64,000 nt of DNA from the NCBI GenBank assembly GCA_045590195.1, contig JAZNQN010000044.1, positions 124,001 to 188,000 on the forward strand. The letters run 5' to 3'. The notes under the pieces were generated by a model, which had not been told where the DNA came from, ran no database searches, and worked only from the letters and a program-made list of their open reading frames with translations. This DNA is from JAZNQN01 sp045590195. GTDB lineage: Bacteria > Bacillota > Clostridia > UMGS1883 > UMGS1540. The translations under genes were made by a program, and so were the position numbers. Shown piece after piece: positions 51,578 through 59,879 of the stretch. The first letter of the stretch is position 1; each line of letters starts with the position of its first letter.

Positions 51578-52327
51578 ATGAAAAAACTTAAAAATATTTG
51601 TTACAAAACAACTAATCACGAGCGTTTTCTTTTAGATATTTATCTGCCCGACTGCGACTCATTCCCGGTATTTGTTTATTTTCACGGTGGCGGGATTGTG
51701 GCAGGCAACAAAGAAGGCGGAAAATGGTTTGAGGCTCTTTGTGAAAAGGGCGTTGCAGTAGTTTCGGCAAATTATCGCCTCTACCCCGAGGCACAGTATC
51801 CCGACTTTTTGTGGGATGCAGCTGCAGCAGTAGCCTGGGCAAAGAGTAATATGCCAGAGTATGGAAATGTAGAAGGAATATTTGTTGGCGGCTCATCGGC
51901 AGGCGGATACTTAACACAAATGCTTTGCTTTGACGGGCGATTTCTTAAAATGCACAAAATTGATGCCGACGAAATTACAGGTTATATAATGGACGCCGGT
52001 CAGCCAACTGTCCACTTTAACGTTTTGGCTGAACGCGGTATTGACAGCAGAAGGGTTATAATCGACGAAGCAGCTCCTATTTACCATATTTGTGAGGAAA
52101 GAAATTACGCGCCTATGCTTATTCTTGTTGCCGATAACGATATGGAAAACCGCCTTGAGCAGACAATGCTGCTTTGCTCTACACTTAAGCATTTTGGCCA
52201 CGAAAGTAAATATGAACTTCGTGTTATGGAAAACTGTACTCATACTTCATATACAAATGATTTTGACGAAAGCGGCAAAAGTATTTTCGCCGAAATGGTT
52301 TATAAATTTATTAAAAAACATATATAG
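51578..52327 (+). CDS. Alpha/beta hydrolase of the HSL esterase family
   Basis: 249 residues from the ATG at 51578 with GGAGGTG upstream. The oxyanion motif FHGGGIVAG is near residue 34, the nucleophile elbow is GGSSAGGYLT near residue 109, the acid in VADNDMENR near 187, and the histidine in ENCTHTSYTN near 222, all the residues of a working triad. Such enzymes cleave acyl esters, possibly of acetylated sugars. It lies 8 nt before the EamA gene in a two-gene transcript. Confidence 0.85.
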   Translation: MKKLKNICYKTTNHERFLLDIYLPDCDSFPVFVYFHGGGIVAGNKEGGKWFEALCEKGVAVVSANYRLYPEAQYPDFLWDAAAAVAWAKSNMPEYGNVEGIFVGGSSAGGYLTQMLCFDGRFLKMHKIDADEITGYIMDAGQPTVHFNVLAERGIDSRRVIIDEAAPIYHICEERNYAPMLILVADNDMENRLEQTMLLCSTLKHFGHESKYELRVMENCTHTSYTNDFDESGKSIFAEMVYKFIKKHI

Positions 52328-52335
52328 GAGAAAAA

Positions 52336-53199
52336 ATGAAAAACGGAATTATTTATTCACTTATTACTGCCATTTTATTTGTAACATTCGAGCCTGTAAG
52401 CAAGCTGATTGCAAACGACGTAACGCCTTATGCTATTGCCTTTTGGCGATTTTTCCTTGGCTCACTCATATTAATTGTTCCGGCAGTTATTAAAATTAAA
52501 AAAGAAAAAATACATATTACACTTGCCGATTTAGGCAAAATGGTTTTGCTTGGGATTTTATTTATTTGCGTAAGCATGCTGGCGCTGCAGATTGCAATTA
52601 AACAGGCTTCTTCCCCATCACTTATCGCAATTATTTTCTCATCAAACTCAATTTTTACAATTATTTTTGCAGTTTTAATTAACCACGAAAAGCTTACAAA
52701 AAACAAGGCAATAGCTCTTATACTTGGTATTATAGGCGTAATACTTTGCGCCGACTTTTCATCAGGAACTTCGCTCACTTCTGCACTTCTTGGCTTTTTC
52801 TCAGCTATCACATTCAGCCTTTACACGGTTTTAAGCCAGAAATACACAAAAAAAGTTGGCGGAGTTATTCAAACGGGTGTTGTGTTTTTTACAGGTAGCC
52901 TTATTCTTCTTGTGGTTTTGCTTTTTATGGGAGCAGATTTATCTCTTCCTGCAAAAGCATTTCCGCTTTCAATTTTGGGTTATATAGCCATTATGGTAAC
53001 AGGCGTAGGATATGCGGCATACTTTATGGCAATTGAAAAAGGCGGCGCAATTATGGCTTCTCTTGCTTTTTTCATAAAGCCCATTTTAACCCCATTTGTT
53101 ACGCTTATTATAAACGCAATTGTTCCCGATTTAAAAGTATTTATTGCAGTTATATTTATAATGATTGCATCGTATTTTGCAGTGTACAAAAAACAATAA
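52336..53199 (+). CDS. EamA/DMT family transporter
   Basis: 287 residues, ten membrane segments in two EamA repeats, with SSPSLIAIIFSSNSIFTIIF near residue 92 and GGVIQTGVVFFTGSLILL near 175. Members export amino acids, nucleotides or other metabolites. The substrate cannot be read from sequence. It starts with AGGAG behind the esterase gene and ends at a bidirectional terminator. Confidence 0.87.
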   Translation: MKNGIIYSLITAILFVTFEPVSKLIANDVTPYAIAFWRFFLGSLILIVPAVIKIKKEKIHITLADLGKMVLLGILFICVSMLALQIAIKQASSPSLIAIIFSSNSIFTIIFAVLINHEKLTKNKAIALILGIIGVILCADFSSGTSLTSALLGFFSAITFSLYTVLSQKYTKKVGGVIQTGVVFFTGSLILLVVLLFMGADLSLPAKAFPLSILGYIAIMVTGVGYAAYFMAIEKGGAIMASLAFFIKPILTPFVTLIINAIVPDLKVFIAVIFIMIASYFAVYKKQ

Positions 53200-53207
53200 T
53201 TGCATAC

Positions 53208-53248
53208 AAAAAAGCTGTGGCCAGGCTAAGCTAGACCACAGCTTTTTT
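53208..53248. terminator. Bidirectional terminator
   Basis: AAAAAAGCTGTGG / CCACAGCTTTTTT, 13-bp stem with a 15-nt loop, between the convergent EamA and dockerin genes. Confidence 0.9.
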
Positions 53249-53259
53249 ATTTTGTTTAA

Positions 53260-56106
53260 TTATTTACCCCATGAAACGAGAATGTAAGCAACATCTTTTG
53301 AATCAATTTTGCCATCGCGGTTTAAGTCATATTTTGCATAATCCCATTTGTCCGCTAAGCTTGGAGCATTTGTTGCAAAGTATGAAACAACTGCAGAAAG
53401 GTCGTAAATATTGATATTGTTATCTTTAACAATGTCGCCTGCGAGGAAGGTTACAGCTGTTTTTGTAGTTGTATTGCCTTCTTCAACTTCCATTTCGCCT
53501 GTTCTTACGTTATTCCAGAATGTAAGAGTTTTATCTCCTGTCATTTTAACTGCGCAGTCATATGTTCTGTAACCTGCACCTTCGATTGTTACATTATATG
53601 TAAAGTCTTTTGTGAGGTTTTCTTCAATTACATACGAAATAGCTTCCCCTGTTGCTTTACCAAGATTTTTAACAATTGCACTTTCAAGGTCGCCACCGCT
53701 GATTGTAACTGTCATATCCATATAAGCTGCTGCCTGGTCATAAACAGTGTTAGGGAATTTAACATTAATTGTAAGTTCTCTCTGTGGAGCAGCGTTTAAT
53801 TTGTTATCGATGCTACCAACAAGGCCGTTGCCTAAATCTTCGTTTACAACGAGTTTACCTGTTTTATCATCGTTATCTGTGTCGCCGCCTACTACGAATG
53901 TTGTAACCAAGTTGTCGTAAAGAGTTGTTGAGTTTACAATATTTGTATCAGCTGTTTTAATTCCCATTGAGAATGTTCCATAGCCGCTAACTTCAATTGT
54001 ACCAAGTACAATTTTGTTATCTGTTTTGCTTGGAGTATTAATGCCATCAAAGTTAAATGCATATCTGTCGGCAGCAGGTTTTGTAAGAGTAATATCATCA
54101 GCCGCTTTCAATTTATATGCCATTTTAACATTATCATTGATTGGATCAGCATTGAAGTAAAGGCTTAAATCTGCAGTTGTGAGGCGGTTGATAACTTCTT
54201 CGTTAGCACCAACTACAACTATTTCATATTTAAGTGTACCTTCTTCAGCTTCTACTTCTTTAAACTGAATATAAGCTGTATCGGCTTCTGTTTTAGCTTC
54301 TTCTGCATTTACTACCTTCCAGCCATCAGCAATAACTGTTGTTTCGTAGCCTGTTGCAAGGTACGCTGTCGGGTCAACTGTAAATTCTCCACCCTTTATA
54401 GCAACTGTTTCTTTACCATAGCCTTCGCTATAAACAAGGGCTTCGTTTGGTTTAAAATAACCACCTTCAATAGTGAGTGTTCCTGCAGCATCTTTTCCGG
54501 CAACACCAAGCATACCCTTACCACCACCGGTAAATGTTCCGCCTTTGATGGTCATTTTACCGCCGGAATTCATAATGTAGGTTGTATATTCATCATTATA
54601 ATCATTAACCTGTTCATTTACATAGTTACCGCTATTTATAATAGCTTCACCTTCATTAGATACAGCTACACAAGCGCCAATTGCAGGGCTATAGCCGCCA
54701 ACAGCAGGATCGCCTGTAACAGTAATATTAACATTTGTAAGTTCTGCTTTACCACCAGGTACATATACACCGCCGCCATTTACAGTATTGATAGTTGTAT
54801 CTGTAATATTGATAACATTACCCATTCTGCTTCTAACTGCGCAAGCGCCGCCTCTGTTTGAATTGATAGTTAAATTCTTAAGATTAAGAATTGTACCTGT
54901 GTCGGAACCATCGCCAACACCGGCATCAATTGCCTGCCAGGTTGTTGCAGGGGAAATTACGGTACCATTCTGAACTGTAATAGTATTTTTTGCAATACCA
55001 TTAATATTTGAAAAACGAAGAACATCGTTATTTACACCTTCTCCTGCGGTAATTGTATGTCCACCAAGGTCGAGTGTAAAGCTTTTACTACCTTTGTAGT
55101 ACACGCCGGCATAGTCTGATGCGGCGAGATGAGTTGCATTTTGTAAATCAAGAACAATGTCTTTTGTAACTTCTACAACATCATCTGTATTTGCAGCGTC
55201 AAGTGCCATCTGAAGTGTTGCAAATTTCTTATCTCCGATTTTTGCAGCTGCGCTTTCAATGCCCGGGAACTGTGTATTCCAGCTATCTGTAATGTTTTCA
55301 TTAGCTGTTCCTGCATAAGCCCATTCATCGGCAACTTCGCCATCGATTTTGAGAACTGATTTTGTTGGAACAAGCGCTTCGTTTTTGTAGTACCATGTTG
55401 TGTTCCAGTATTCATCTGAGCCTGTAAGGAATGCTGCGCAAGTAAGAAAACCTTTTTCAGTTCTTACAGGATACTCTTTAGCCCAGGTTGTTTCGCCGAT
55501 TTTAACATCGTCTGACCAGAGCTCTACAGTAAGGTTATTAAGTGCACTTACATCGTAAAGATTTGTCTGGAAATATGAAGCACTTCCATTAGCCATTTTA
55601 CCCATACCGATTGAATCGATTTCGTTTTCAGGAACTTTGAAAGAGTAAACCGGACCAATATCGTATGATTCTTCTTCATTAACTTTGTTAAACATTTTTA
55701 ATGACAAATTAACTTCAAGATCAGGATTTGCTTCTCTGAATTCTTTAGTGAAGAATACACCGCAATTAAAATCTTTAACGCCTGCATATACATCATTGTA
55801 AGTAAGCTTAAGACCGCCCTGGCCCAAAAGTTTTGCCGCTGTATCCATAATTTTAATTGGAGTATTGGCTTTTACTGCGAAATCAGTAAACGGAACCGAA
55901 ATCCAACCATATGTACCATATTCGCCCGCAAGGTATCCATCTGCAGTTCCATCGGCATTAAATGTAACATCTTTATTTACTGTAAGAACAAAGTCTGCAT
56001 ACCATTCGCCGTAGCAACCGAGCTGCTCCAGGGACACAGCATAGCTATGCCCCTTGAAAGAGGGCGGAATAATTCCGCCTATTTGCGCTTTCTGCGCCTT
56101 TTCCAC
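53260..56106 (-). CDS. Surface-type beta-helix protein with C-terminal dockerin, no signal peptide
   Basis: 948 residues from a GTG at 56106 (AGGA 9 nt upstream). Residues 1-250 contain beta-rich segments such as YGEWYADFVLTVNKDVTFN. From about 290 to 590 there is a parallel beta-helix region (KFATLQMALDAANTDDVVEV, then strands with GG(T/E)FT repeats), as in polysaccharide lyases and adhesins. Two beta domains follow, and the C-terminal dockerin at about 890-946 has two calcium-loop repeats, DIVKDNNINIYDLSAV and YDLNRDGKIDSKDV. Such proteins are normally secreted, yet the N-terminus is not a signal peptide. The region coding for residues 1-30 is packed with palindromes and overlaps the upstream gene, so the true 5' end may be damaged or displaced. 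Confidence 0.75.
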   Translation of the reverse strand: MEKAQKAQIGGIIPPSFKGHSYAVSLEQLGCYGEWYADFVLTVNKDVTFNADGTADGYLAGEYGTYGWISVPFTDFAVKANTPIKIMDTAAKLLGQGGLKLTYNDVYAGVKDFNCGVFFTKEFREANPDLEVNLSLKMFNKVNEEESYDIGPVYSFKVPENEIDSIGMGKMANGSASYFQTNLYDVSALNNLTVELWSDDVKIGETTWAKEYPVRTEKGFLTCAAFLTGSDEYWNTTWYYKNEALVPTKSVLKIDGEVADEWAYAGTANENITDSWNTQFPGIESAAAKIGDKKFATLQMALDAANTDDVVEVTKDIVLDLQNATHLAASDYAGVYYKGSKSFTLDLGGHTITAGEGVNNDVLRFSNINGIAKNTITVQNGTVISPATTWQAIDAGVGDGSDTGTILNLKNLTINSNRGGACAVRSRMGNVINITDTTINTVNGGGVYVPGGKAELTNVNITVTGDPAVGGYSPAIGACVAVSNEGEAIINSGNYVNEQVNDYNDEYTTYIMNSGGKMTIKGGTFTGGGKGMLGVAGKDAAGTLTIEGGYFKPNEALVYSEGYGKETVAIKGGEFTVDPTAYLATGYETTVIADGWKVVNAEEAKTEADTAYIQFKEVEAEEGTLKYEIVVVGANEEVINRLTTADLSLYFNADPINDNVKMAYKLKAADDITLTKPAADRYAFNFDGINTPSKTDNKIVLGTIEVSGYGTFSMGIKTADTNIVNSTTLYDNLVTTFVVGGDTDNDDKTGKLVVNEDLGNGLVGSIDNKLNAAPQRELTINVKFPNTVYDQAAAYMDMTVTISGGDLESAIVKNLGKATGEAISYVIEENLTKDFTYNVTIEGAGYRTYDCAVKMTGDKTLTFWNNVRTGEMEVEEGNTTTKTAVTFLAGDIVKDNNINIYDLSAVVSYFATNAPSLADKWDYAKYDLNRDGKIDSKDVAYILVSWGK
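56039..56097. repeat. Cluster of short palindromes at a gene junction
   Basis: Three perfect hairpins within 60 bp: GCATAGCTATGC at 56039-56050, GGCGGAATAATTCCGCC at 56063-56079, and GCGC / GCGC (loop 5) at 56085-56097. They cover the end of the small gene and the start of the dockerin gene. They may be a repeat element or a rearrangement scar. Confidence 0.6.
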
Positions 56107-56339
56107 AACATTTTTCCTATAATTGGAATTGTTCGGATATAAAAATATTTAAGCTCTCTTTCCCAGAATTTGCGTTCCTCTCCCTCGGAGCGGGAGATTT
56201 CAAGTTTGAAATATCTTCTTTCTTCCCTGAAAGGGCGGAAAATTGCTATTTCGAACACTACGCAAAATAATGTACACGCCAACAATATTGTTGTTAATAT
56301 TAAAATGTGAATGCTGTCATTGGTGTTAAATGGTTCCAT
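56079..56339 (-). CDS. Small single-pass membrane protein with basic tail
   Basis: 86 residues: a membrane segment at about 9-33, then a charged, probably cytoplasmic part rich in Arg, Lys and Glu ending in KRRRKRK. No clear ribosome binding site is visible; the ATG is 3 nt after the SLH gene stop, so reinitiation is likely. The last 28 nt overlap the dockerin ORF in another frame. I do not recognise a family. The position between two surface protein genes suggests a linked role, for example in export or anchoring. Confidence 0.55.
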   Translation of the reverse strand: MEPFNTNDSIHILILTTILLACTLFCVVFEIAIFRPFREERRYFKLEISRSEGEERKFWERELKYFYIRTIPIIGKMLWKRRRKRK

Positions 56340-56342
56340 AAG

Positions 56343-58199
56343 TTATTTCATTATTTCTAAAAGCCTTGCACACATTACAGCAACTTCTGCCCTGGTTGCG
56401 TTGCCTTTAGGATTTACCTTTCCATCGGAGCCTTTAATTATTCCTGCCTTTACCATTGATGCAAGTGGTGCAGTTGCGTAGTCCGATATAATGTCTTTGT
56501 CCGAGAATGCATCAAGTGATGAAAAATCGGTAGTTTCTTTAATATAACCTGCATTTAAAAATGCTCTGTAACTGAGAGTTATAAGGTCTTCTCTTGTTAT
56601 TGCCGCCTCAGGCATAAAGTTTACTCCGTCGCCTGTTGCAATTCCCGCTTTCTTGGCAATACTTATTGCATCGAAGTAATAGCTTCCTTCGGGAACATCG
56701 GCAAAGTTTTCAGCGGCTTTTTCTTCTAATTTAAGCATTCTTGTGAGAATTAAAATAAAGTCGCCTCGTTTTATATTATTTGCAGGAGAAAACGCAGTTG
56801 CGCTTGTTCCGCTGATAATACCTTCTGCTTTCAAAGTATAAATTGAATCTTTTGCCCAGGAATAATTTGAAAGATCAAGAAATGTTTCAAGAGCAGGTGT
56901 TTCAGTTTTGTCATCTGTTTTATCGTCAGATTTGTCGTCTGTCTTGTCATCGGTTTTATCGTCGGTTTTGTCAGAAGAAGCTCCGCCGCCACCTCCGGCA
57001 CCGCCACCTCCTCCGGCTCCACCGCCGCCACCGGCGCCGCCTCCGCCCTGGTTGCCTTGGTTACCAGTATTGCCTTGGTCGCCAGTATTGCCTTGGTCGC
57101 CTGTGTTACCGCTCTGGTTATCATCTTTATCATCTTCATCATCTTCGCTGCCAACATTGTCGTCCATATCTGCAGGGAAAACTGAAATGTCATCTTCATT
57201 TATAAATGTATCGCGGTTAAAATCTGCCGCTTCGCTGTATTCCTGCGAGTTGATAAGGTTTCTTACATAAGTTTTATCTGTAGCATCAACAACCTTATCG
57301 GCATTTACATCGCCCGGAATTAAATCTTCGTTTGTAAGTTCAAGCGCCTGGTCAAAGCTTACATTATCGGCTTTATAAGGAATATATCCAATAGCCGAAA
57401 TTTCAACAGAATATGTATCGCTGCTTAAAACCTTATTACTTATTGTAAATGTTGTTTTTGTTGTGCTTTCCCTATGGCCGCCTTTTGAAACAAGAGTGTT
57501 ATTCAAAACTGTATATACTGTATAGCCTTTATTGGTTGTACTTGTAATTTTAACCTCAACGCCTGTATCAACATATCCGCTTTGTGAACTTGCCGATGCA
57601 AAGTTCGGAACTTTATCCATAACAAGCTTTATTGTTGCAGTTTTACTTTCAACATCGCGGCTGCTCGACTGTACATTTTCTATCTGTGCAGCAGAAGCAG
57701 GAACTATGTCATCTGACATCATATCGCTTTTTACATAAGTTTTTGTTAAATCACTATCAAGGGATACCGAAACTTCATCGCCGGTATTACCTGTGAATGT
57801 GAGAATAAAAAGCTCCTCTTTCTCTTCATCAAACACCATTGGTGTTGTCGGGTTTATAATACTTGGCGTAATAGCTTTTACAGAGTTTGCATATGCGGCA
57901 TTTGGTGCGTAAAGGAAATTACCATCTGTATTAACTCCCTGCAAAAACTCAATTGACTTATACTGAAGCTCGCCGCTGAATTTCAGCGCAATCTGCGCAA
58001 TTGCAACACTTCCCGAAACGCCTGAAACACTTACTTTTATTTTTGCCTCGCCCTTCATTGTTGTATCATCGGTTGCAGTTACATCTTCAAGGTAAACTGT
58101 AATATTTTCCCCTTCAGCCGAAACTGCTACACCTACAAGCGTTGTAAGCAAAAGACAAAACGCCGCAAAAACCGATATTATTTTTTTTGTACTGAACAT
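56343..58199 (-). CDS. Cohesin-like, dockerin and SLH-domain surface protein
   Basis: 618 residues with GGGAGGAA before the ATG. A signal peptide ends at about 28 (VAVSAEG). Residues 30-165 look like a cohesin-type beta sandwich, 185-290 is a second beta domain, and 295-342 is a dockerin with two calcium loops (DVNADKVVDATD and DFNRDTFINEDD). A low-complexity linker at about 346-432 has Asn-Thr-Gly-Asp-Gln-Gly, glycine and Asp-Asp-Lys-Thr repeats. Three SLH modules at about 440-618 bind secondary wall polymer. A protein with a cohesin-like module, a dockerin and an SLH anchor is scaffoldin-like. The cohesin call is from general fold pattern and is less sure than the SLH and dockerin calls. 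Confidence 0.85.
   Translation of the reverse strand: MFSTKKIISVFAAFCLLLTTLVGVAVSAEGENITVYLEDVTATDDTTMKGEAKIKVSVSGVSGSVAIAQIALKFSGELQYKSIEFLQGVNTDGNFLYAPNAAYANSVKAITPSIINPTTPMVFDEEKEELFILTFTGNTGDEVSVSLDSDLTKTYVKSDMMSDDIVPASAAQIENVQSSSRDVESKTATIKLVMDKVPNFASASSQSGYVDTGVEVKITSTTNKGYTVYTVLNNTLVSKGGHRESTTKTTFTISNKVLSSDTYSVEISAIGYIPYKADNVSFDQALELTNEDLIPGDVNADKVVDATDKTYVRNLINSQEYSEAADFNRDTFINEDDISVFPADMDDNVGSEDDEDDKDDNQSGNTGDQGNTGDQGNTGNQGNQGGGGAGGGGGAGGGGGAGGGGGASSDKTDDKTDDKTDDKSDDKTDDKTETPALETFLDLSNYSWAKDSIYTLKAEGIISGTSATAFSPANNIKRGDFILILTRMLKLEEKAAENFADVPEGSYYFDAISIAKKAGIATGDGVNFMPEAAITREDLITLSYRAFLNAGYIKETTDFSSLDAFSDKDIISDYATAPLASMVKAGIIKGSDGKVNPKGNATRAEVAVMCARLLEIMK
56904..57116 (-). repeat. 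Tandem low-complexity linker in the SLH protein
   Basis: Codes for NTGDQG units, then GGGGGA units, then DDKT units, each in tandem. The GGCGGT-type triplets are GC-rich compared with the surrounding gene. Such arrays expand and contract by recombination and probably set the distance between wall and binding modules. Confidence 0.9.
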
Positions 58200-58216
58200 A
58201 ATCTGATTCCTCCCGT

Positions 58217-58768
58217 CTACTGTTTGTTAACTATTGCTGCCATATTTTTGTGCAGATATTCAAGTTGCATAACGGTTACCTCGGTGTCTTCCCAGGTAAT
58301 GTAGTCTACAACTACTGAAATGAGCATATATATTATCGGTGCTATTTTATCGGGACTTGCGCCAAGTTTTTTACTCATTTCCTTAATGTATTCCCCATAT
58401 ACAACTTTAAAATCTTCTGCCTTTTCACGCATACGCGGGCCATATACAGGGCTTGTTGTTATCTGAAAAACGAGCCTTAGTTCATTTTTATACTTGTCAA
58501 CCTCTTCAAGAAAGTTTCCAAAAAACACATCAAGGTTATCCATTGTTTTGAAAACATATTCAAAAAGCGACTCTACAACATAGCTTATTCCATATTTTGT
58601 AGCGCTTATATAAATATCGTCTTTACCACTGAACCAGTAGTACATACTTCCTGAAGAAATTTTTGTTTCTCTGCACAAATCGCGTACAGATGTATTTTCA
58701 AGCCCGCATTTAACGAGATATTCAAACGAACTTCTGATAAATTCGCTCTTCACATCGCGATTACTCAT
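58217..58768 (-). CDS. TetR-family transcriptional regulator
   Basis: 183 residues. The N-terminal helix-turn-helix is at about 10-50 (LENTSVRDLCRETKISSGSMYYWF), followed by an all-helical ligand domain. It lies 17 nt upstream of the SLH gene, with GAGAGGAAA at its start, so it is probably in one transcript with the surface genes and may control them. The ligand is unknown. Confidence 0.9.
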   Translation of the reverse strand: MSNRDVKSEFIRSSFEYLVKCGLENTSVRDLCRETKISSGSMYYWFSGKDDIYISATKYGISYVVESLFEYVFKTMDNLDVFFGNFLEEVDKYKNELRLVFQITTSPVYGPRMREKAEDFKVVYGEYIKEMSKKLGASPDKIAPIIYMLISVVVDYITWEDTEVTVMQLEYLHKNMAAIVNKQ

Positions 58769-58868
58769 TTTTTCCTCTGCTCTCCCTTCAAATTTTAATC
58801 TTTAGAACACTTGCTACAAAATTCGGCAAAAAAATTGCCCGCAACATAATCGAAATTATGTGGTTTTT

Positions 58869-59702
58869 TTATATCCGCAAAAGTCCCAGGCTTTGAATTT
58901 GTTCTCTGTGAATATCGCCGGTTTCCATTGTGTATATCCTTGTTGTGTTAATACTTGAGTGGCCCAGCAAATCTGCAAGACGTACTATATCCTTCTGAAC
59001 ACAATAATATGTTCTCGCAAACAGATGCCTTAAATTATGCGGGAATACCTTTTGTTTATCAATTCCTGTGTTTTCACATAATTTTTTCATCATTTTCCAT
59101 ATATTTGAACGGTCCAGCGGTTTTCCGCTTTTTGTAACGAAAACTGAGCCTTTCTTAATTCCCTCATTTTTTACATATTTCAAAAGCATTTTACAAAGCT
59201 TTCCGGGAAGAAGAATACATCTCATTTTCCCCTTGCATTTTATAACCGCCTGACGCTCTCTCAGTGCCTCAACCGTTATATACTTAAGCTCTGAAACCCT
59301 TATGCCGCTTGAACATATTGTTTGCATAAGATAATATAGTTTTTTATTCCTTTGTGCCGCATCTAAAAGCCTGTTATATTCTCCTCTTGTAAGTTCTTTC
59401 TCTTTACTTAAAAATATTTTCTTGGGCACTTTGAGCATTTTTGTTTTAAGCTCATAATAACCACAAAAATCAAAAAAACTGTTCAGGGACGACAATATCG
59501 AATTAACCGAGCATGGTGCATAATTTTCTATAAGATATGCCTTATATTTCAGCACCGATTTTTTATCGGCTTCATCTTTACCTGTCCAATTTAAAAAGGC
59601 AATAATGTCACGCTTGTATTTTTCAATTGTAGCACCGGATTTTTCTTCGAATACCAAATACTCCTCAAATTTTTCAACTTCACTTTTCAAAATAAATTCC
59701 AT
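58869..59702 (-). CDS. Tyrosine recombinase (XerC/XerD/integrase family)
   Basis: 277 residues from the ATG at 59702 (AAAGGAAG upstream). An N-terminal SAM-like DNA-binding domain precedes the catalytic domain, whose residues are all present: Arg in SSGIRVSELKY near residue 150, Lys in IKCKGKMRCI near 173, HxxR in HNLRHLFART near 226, His in LGHSSINTTRIYTM near 252, and the Tyr in that same segment. It is thus likely active. It resembles stand-alone recombinases more than phage integrases, since no phage genes are present. It lies at the head of the surface gene cluster. Confidence 0.88.
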   Translation of the reverse strand: MEFILKSEVEKFEEYLVFEEKSGATIEKYKRDIIAFLNWTGKDEADKKSVLKYKAYLIENYAPCSVNSILSSLNSFFDFCGYYELKTKMLKVPKKIFLSKEKELTRGEYNRLLDAAQRNKKLYYLMQTICSSGIRVSELKYITVEALRERQAVIKCKGKMRCILLPGKLCKMLLKYVKNEGIKKGSVFVTKSGKPLDRSNIWKMMKKLCENTGIDKQKVFPHNLRHLFARTYYCVQKDIVRLADLLGHSSINTTRIYTMETGDIHREQIQSLGLLRI

Positions 59703-59765
59703 ATTCAACAACTTCCTTTCGATATTGTTTTTATTATTTTTTTCAGCCAAGTTTAAAATATACAG

Positions 59766-59811
59766 AAGTTGTCAACTTAAGTTGCTTTATAAAAAGTTGC
59801 CTTCGTCAACT
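59766..59811. repeat. Repeated AAGTTG/CAACTT boxes upstream of the recombinase gene
   Basis: AAGTTG boxes at 59766, 59779 and 59794 and inverted CAACTT at 59773-59778 and CAACT at 59807-59811. CAACTTAAGTTG at 59773-59784 is a perfect palindrome. GTTG and CAAC at 59797-59810 are inverted arms around a 6-7-bp centre, the form of a tyrosine recombinase crossover site. Arm-type, core or operator roles are all possible. Confidence 0.55.
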
Positions 59812-59846
59812 AATATTCTCTTCACTTACATTTTTCTAAATATTAA

Positions 59847-59875
59847 AAAGCAGGTGCTATTATAACACCTGCTTT
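59847..59875 (-). terminator. Terminator after the TIM-barrel gene
   Basis: AAAGCAGGTG / CACCTGCTTT with a 9-nt loop, followed on the minus strand by TTAATATTT. It lies 5 nt beyond the stop of the TIM-barrel gene. Confidence 0.85.
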
Positions 59876-59879
59876 AATA

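Noticed and set aside
56904..57116. CRISPR-like array
   Set aside because: The repeats are short, adjoining and in frame, and code for a linker; there are no spacers.
56843..57270. Long plus-strand reading frames rich in Leu/Arg or Pro/Ser opposite the SLH gene
   Set aside because: They are made by the low-complexity linker repeats read backwards; they lack ribosome binding sites and protein-like composition.
58869..59702. Prophage or insertion element
   Set aside because: A recombinase is present but no phage, transposase, tRNA target or flanking direct repeats are seen nearby.
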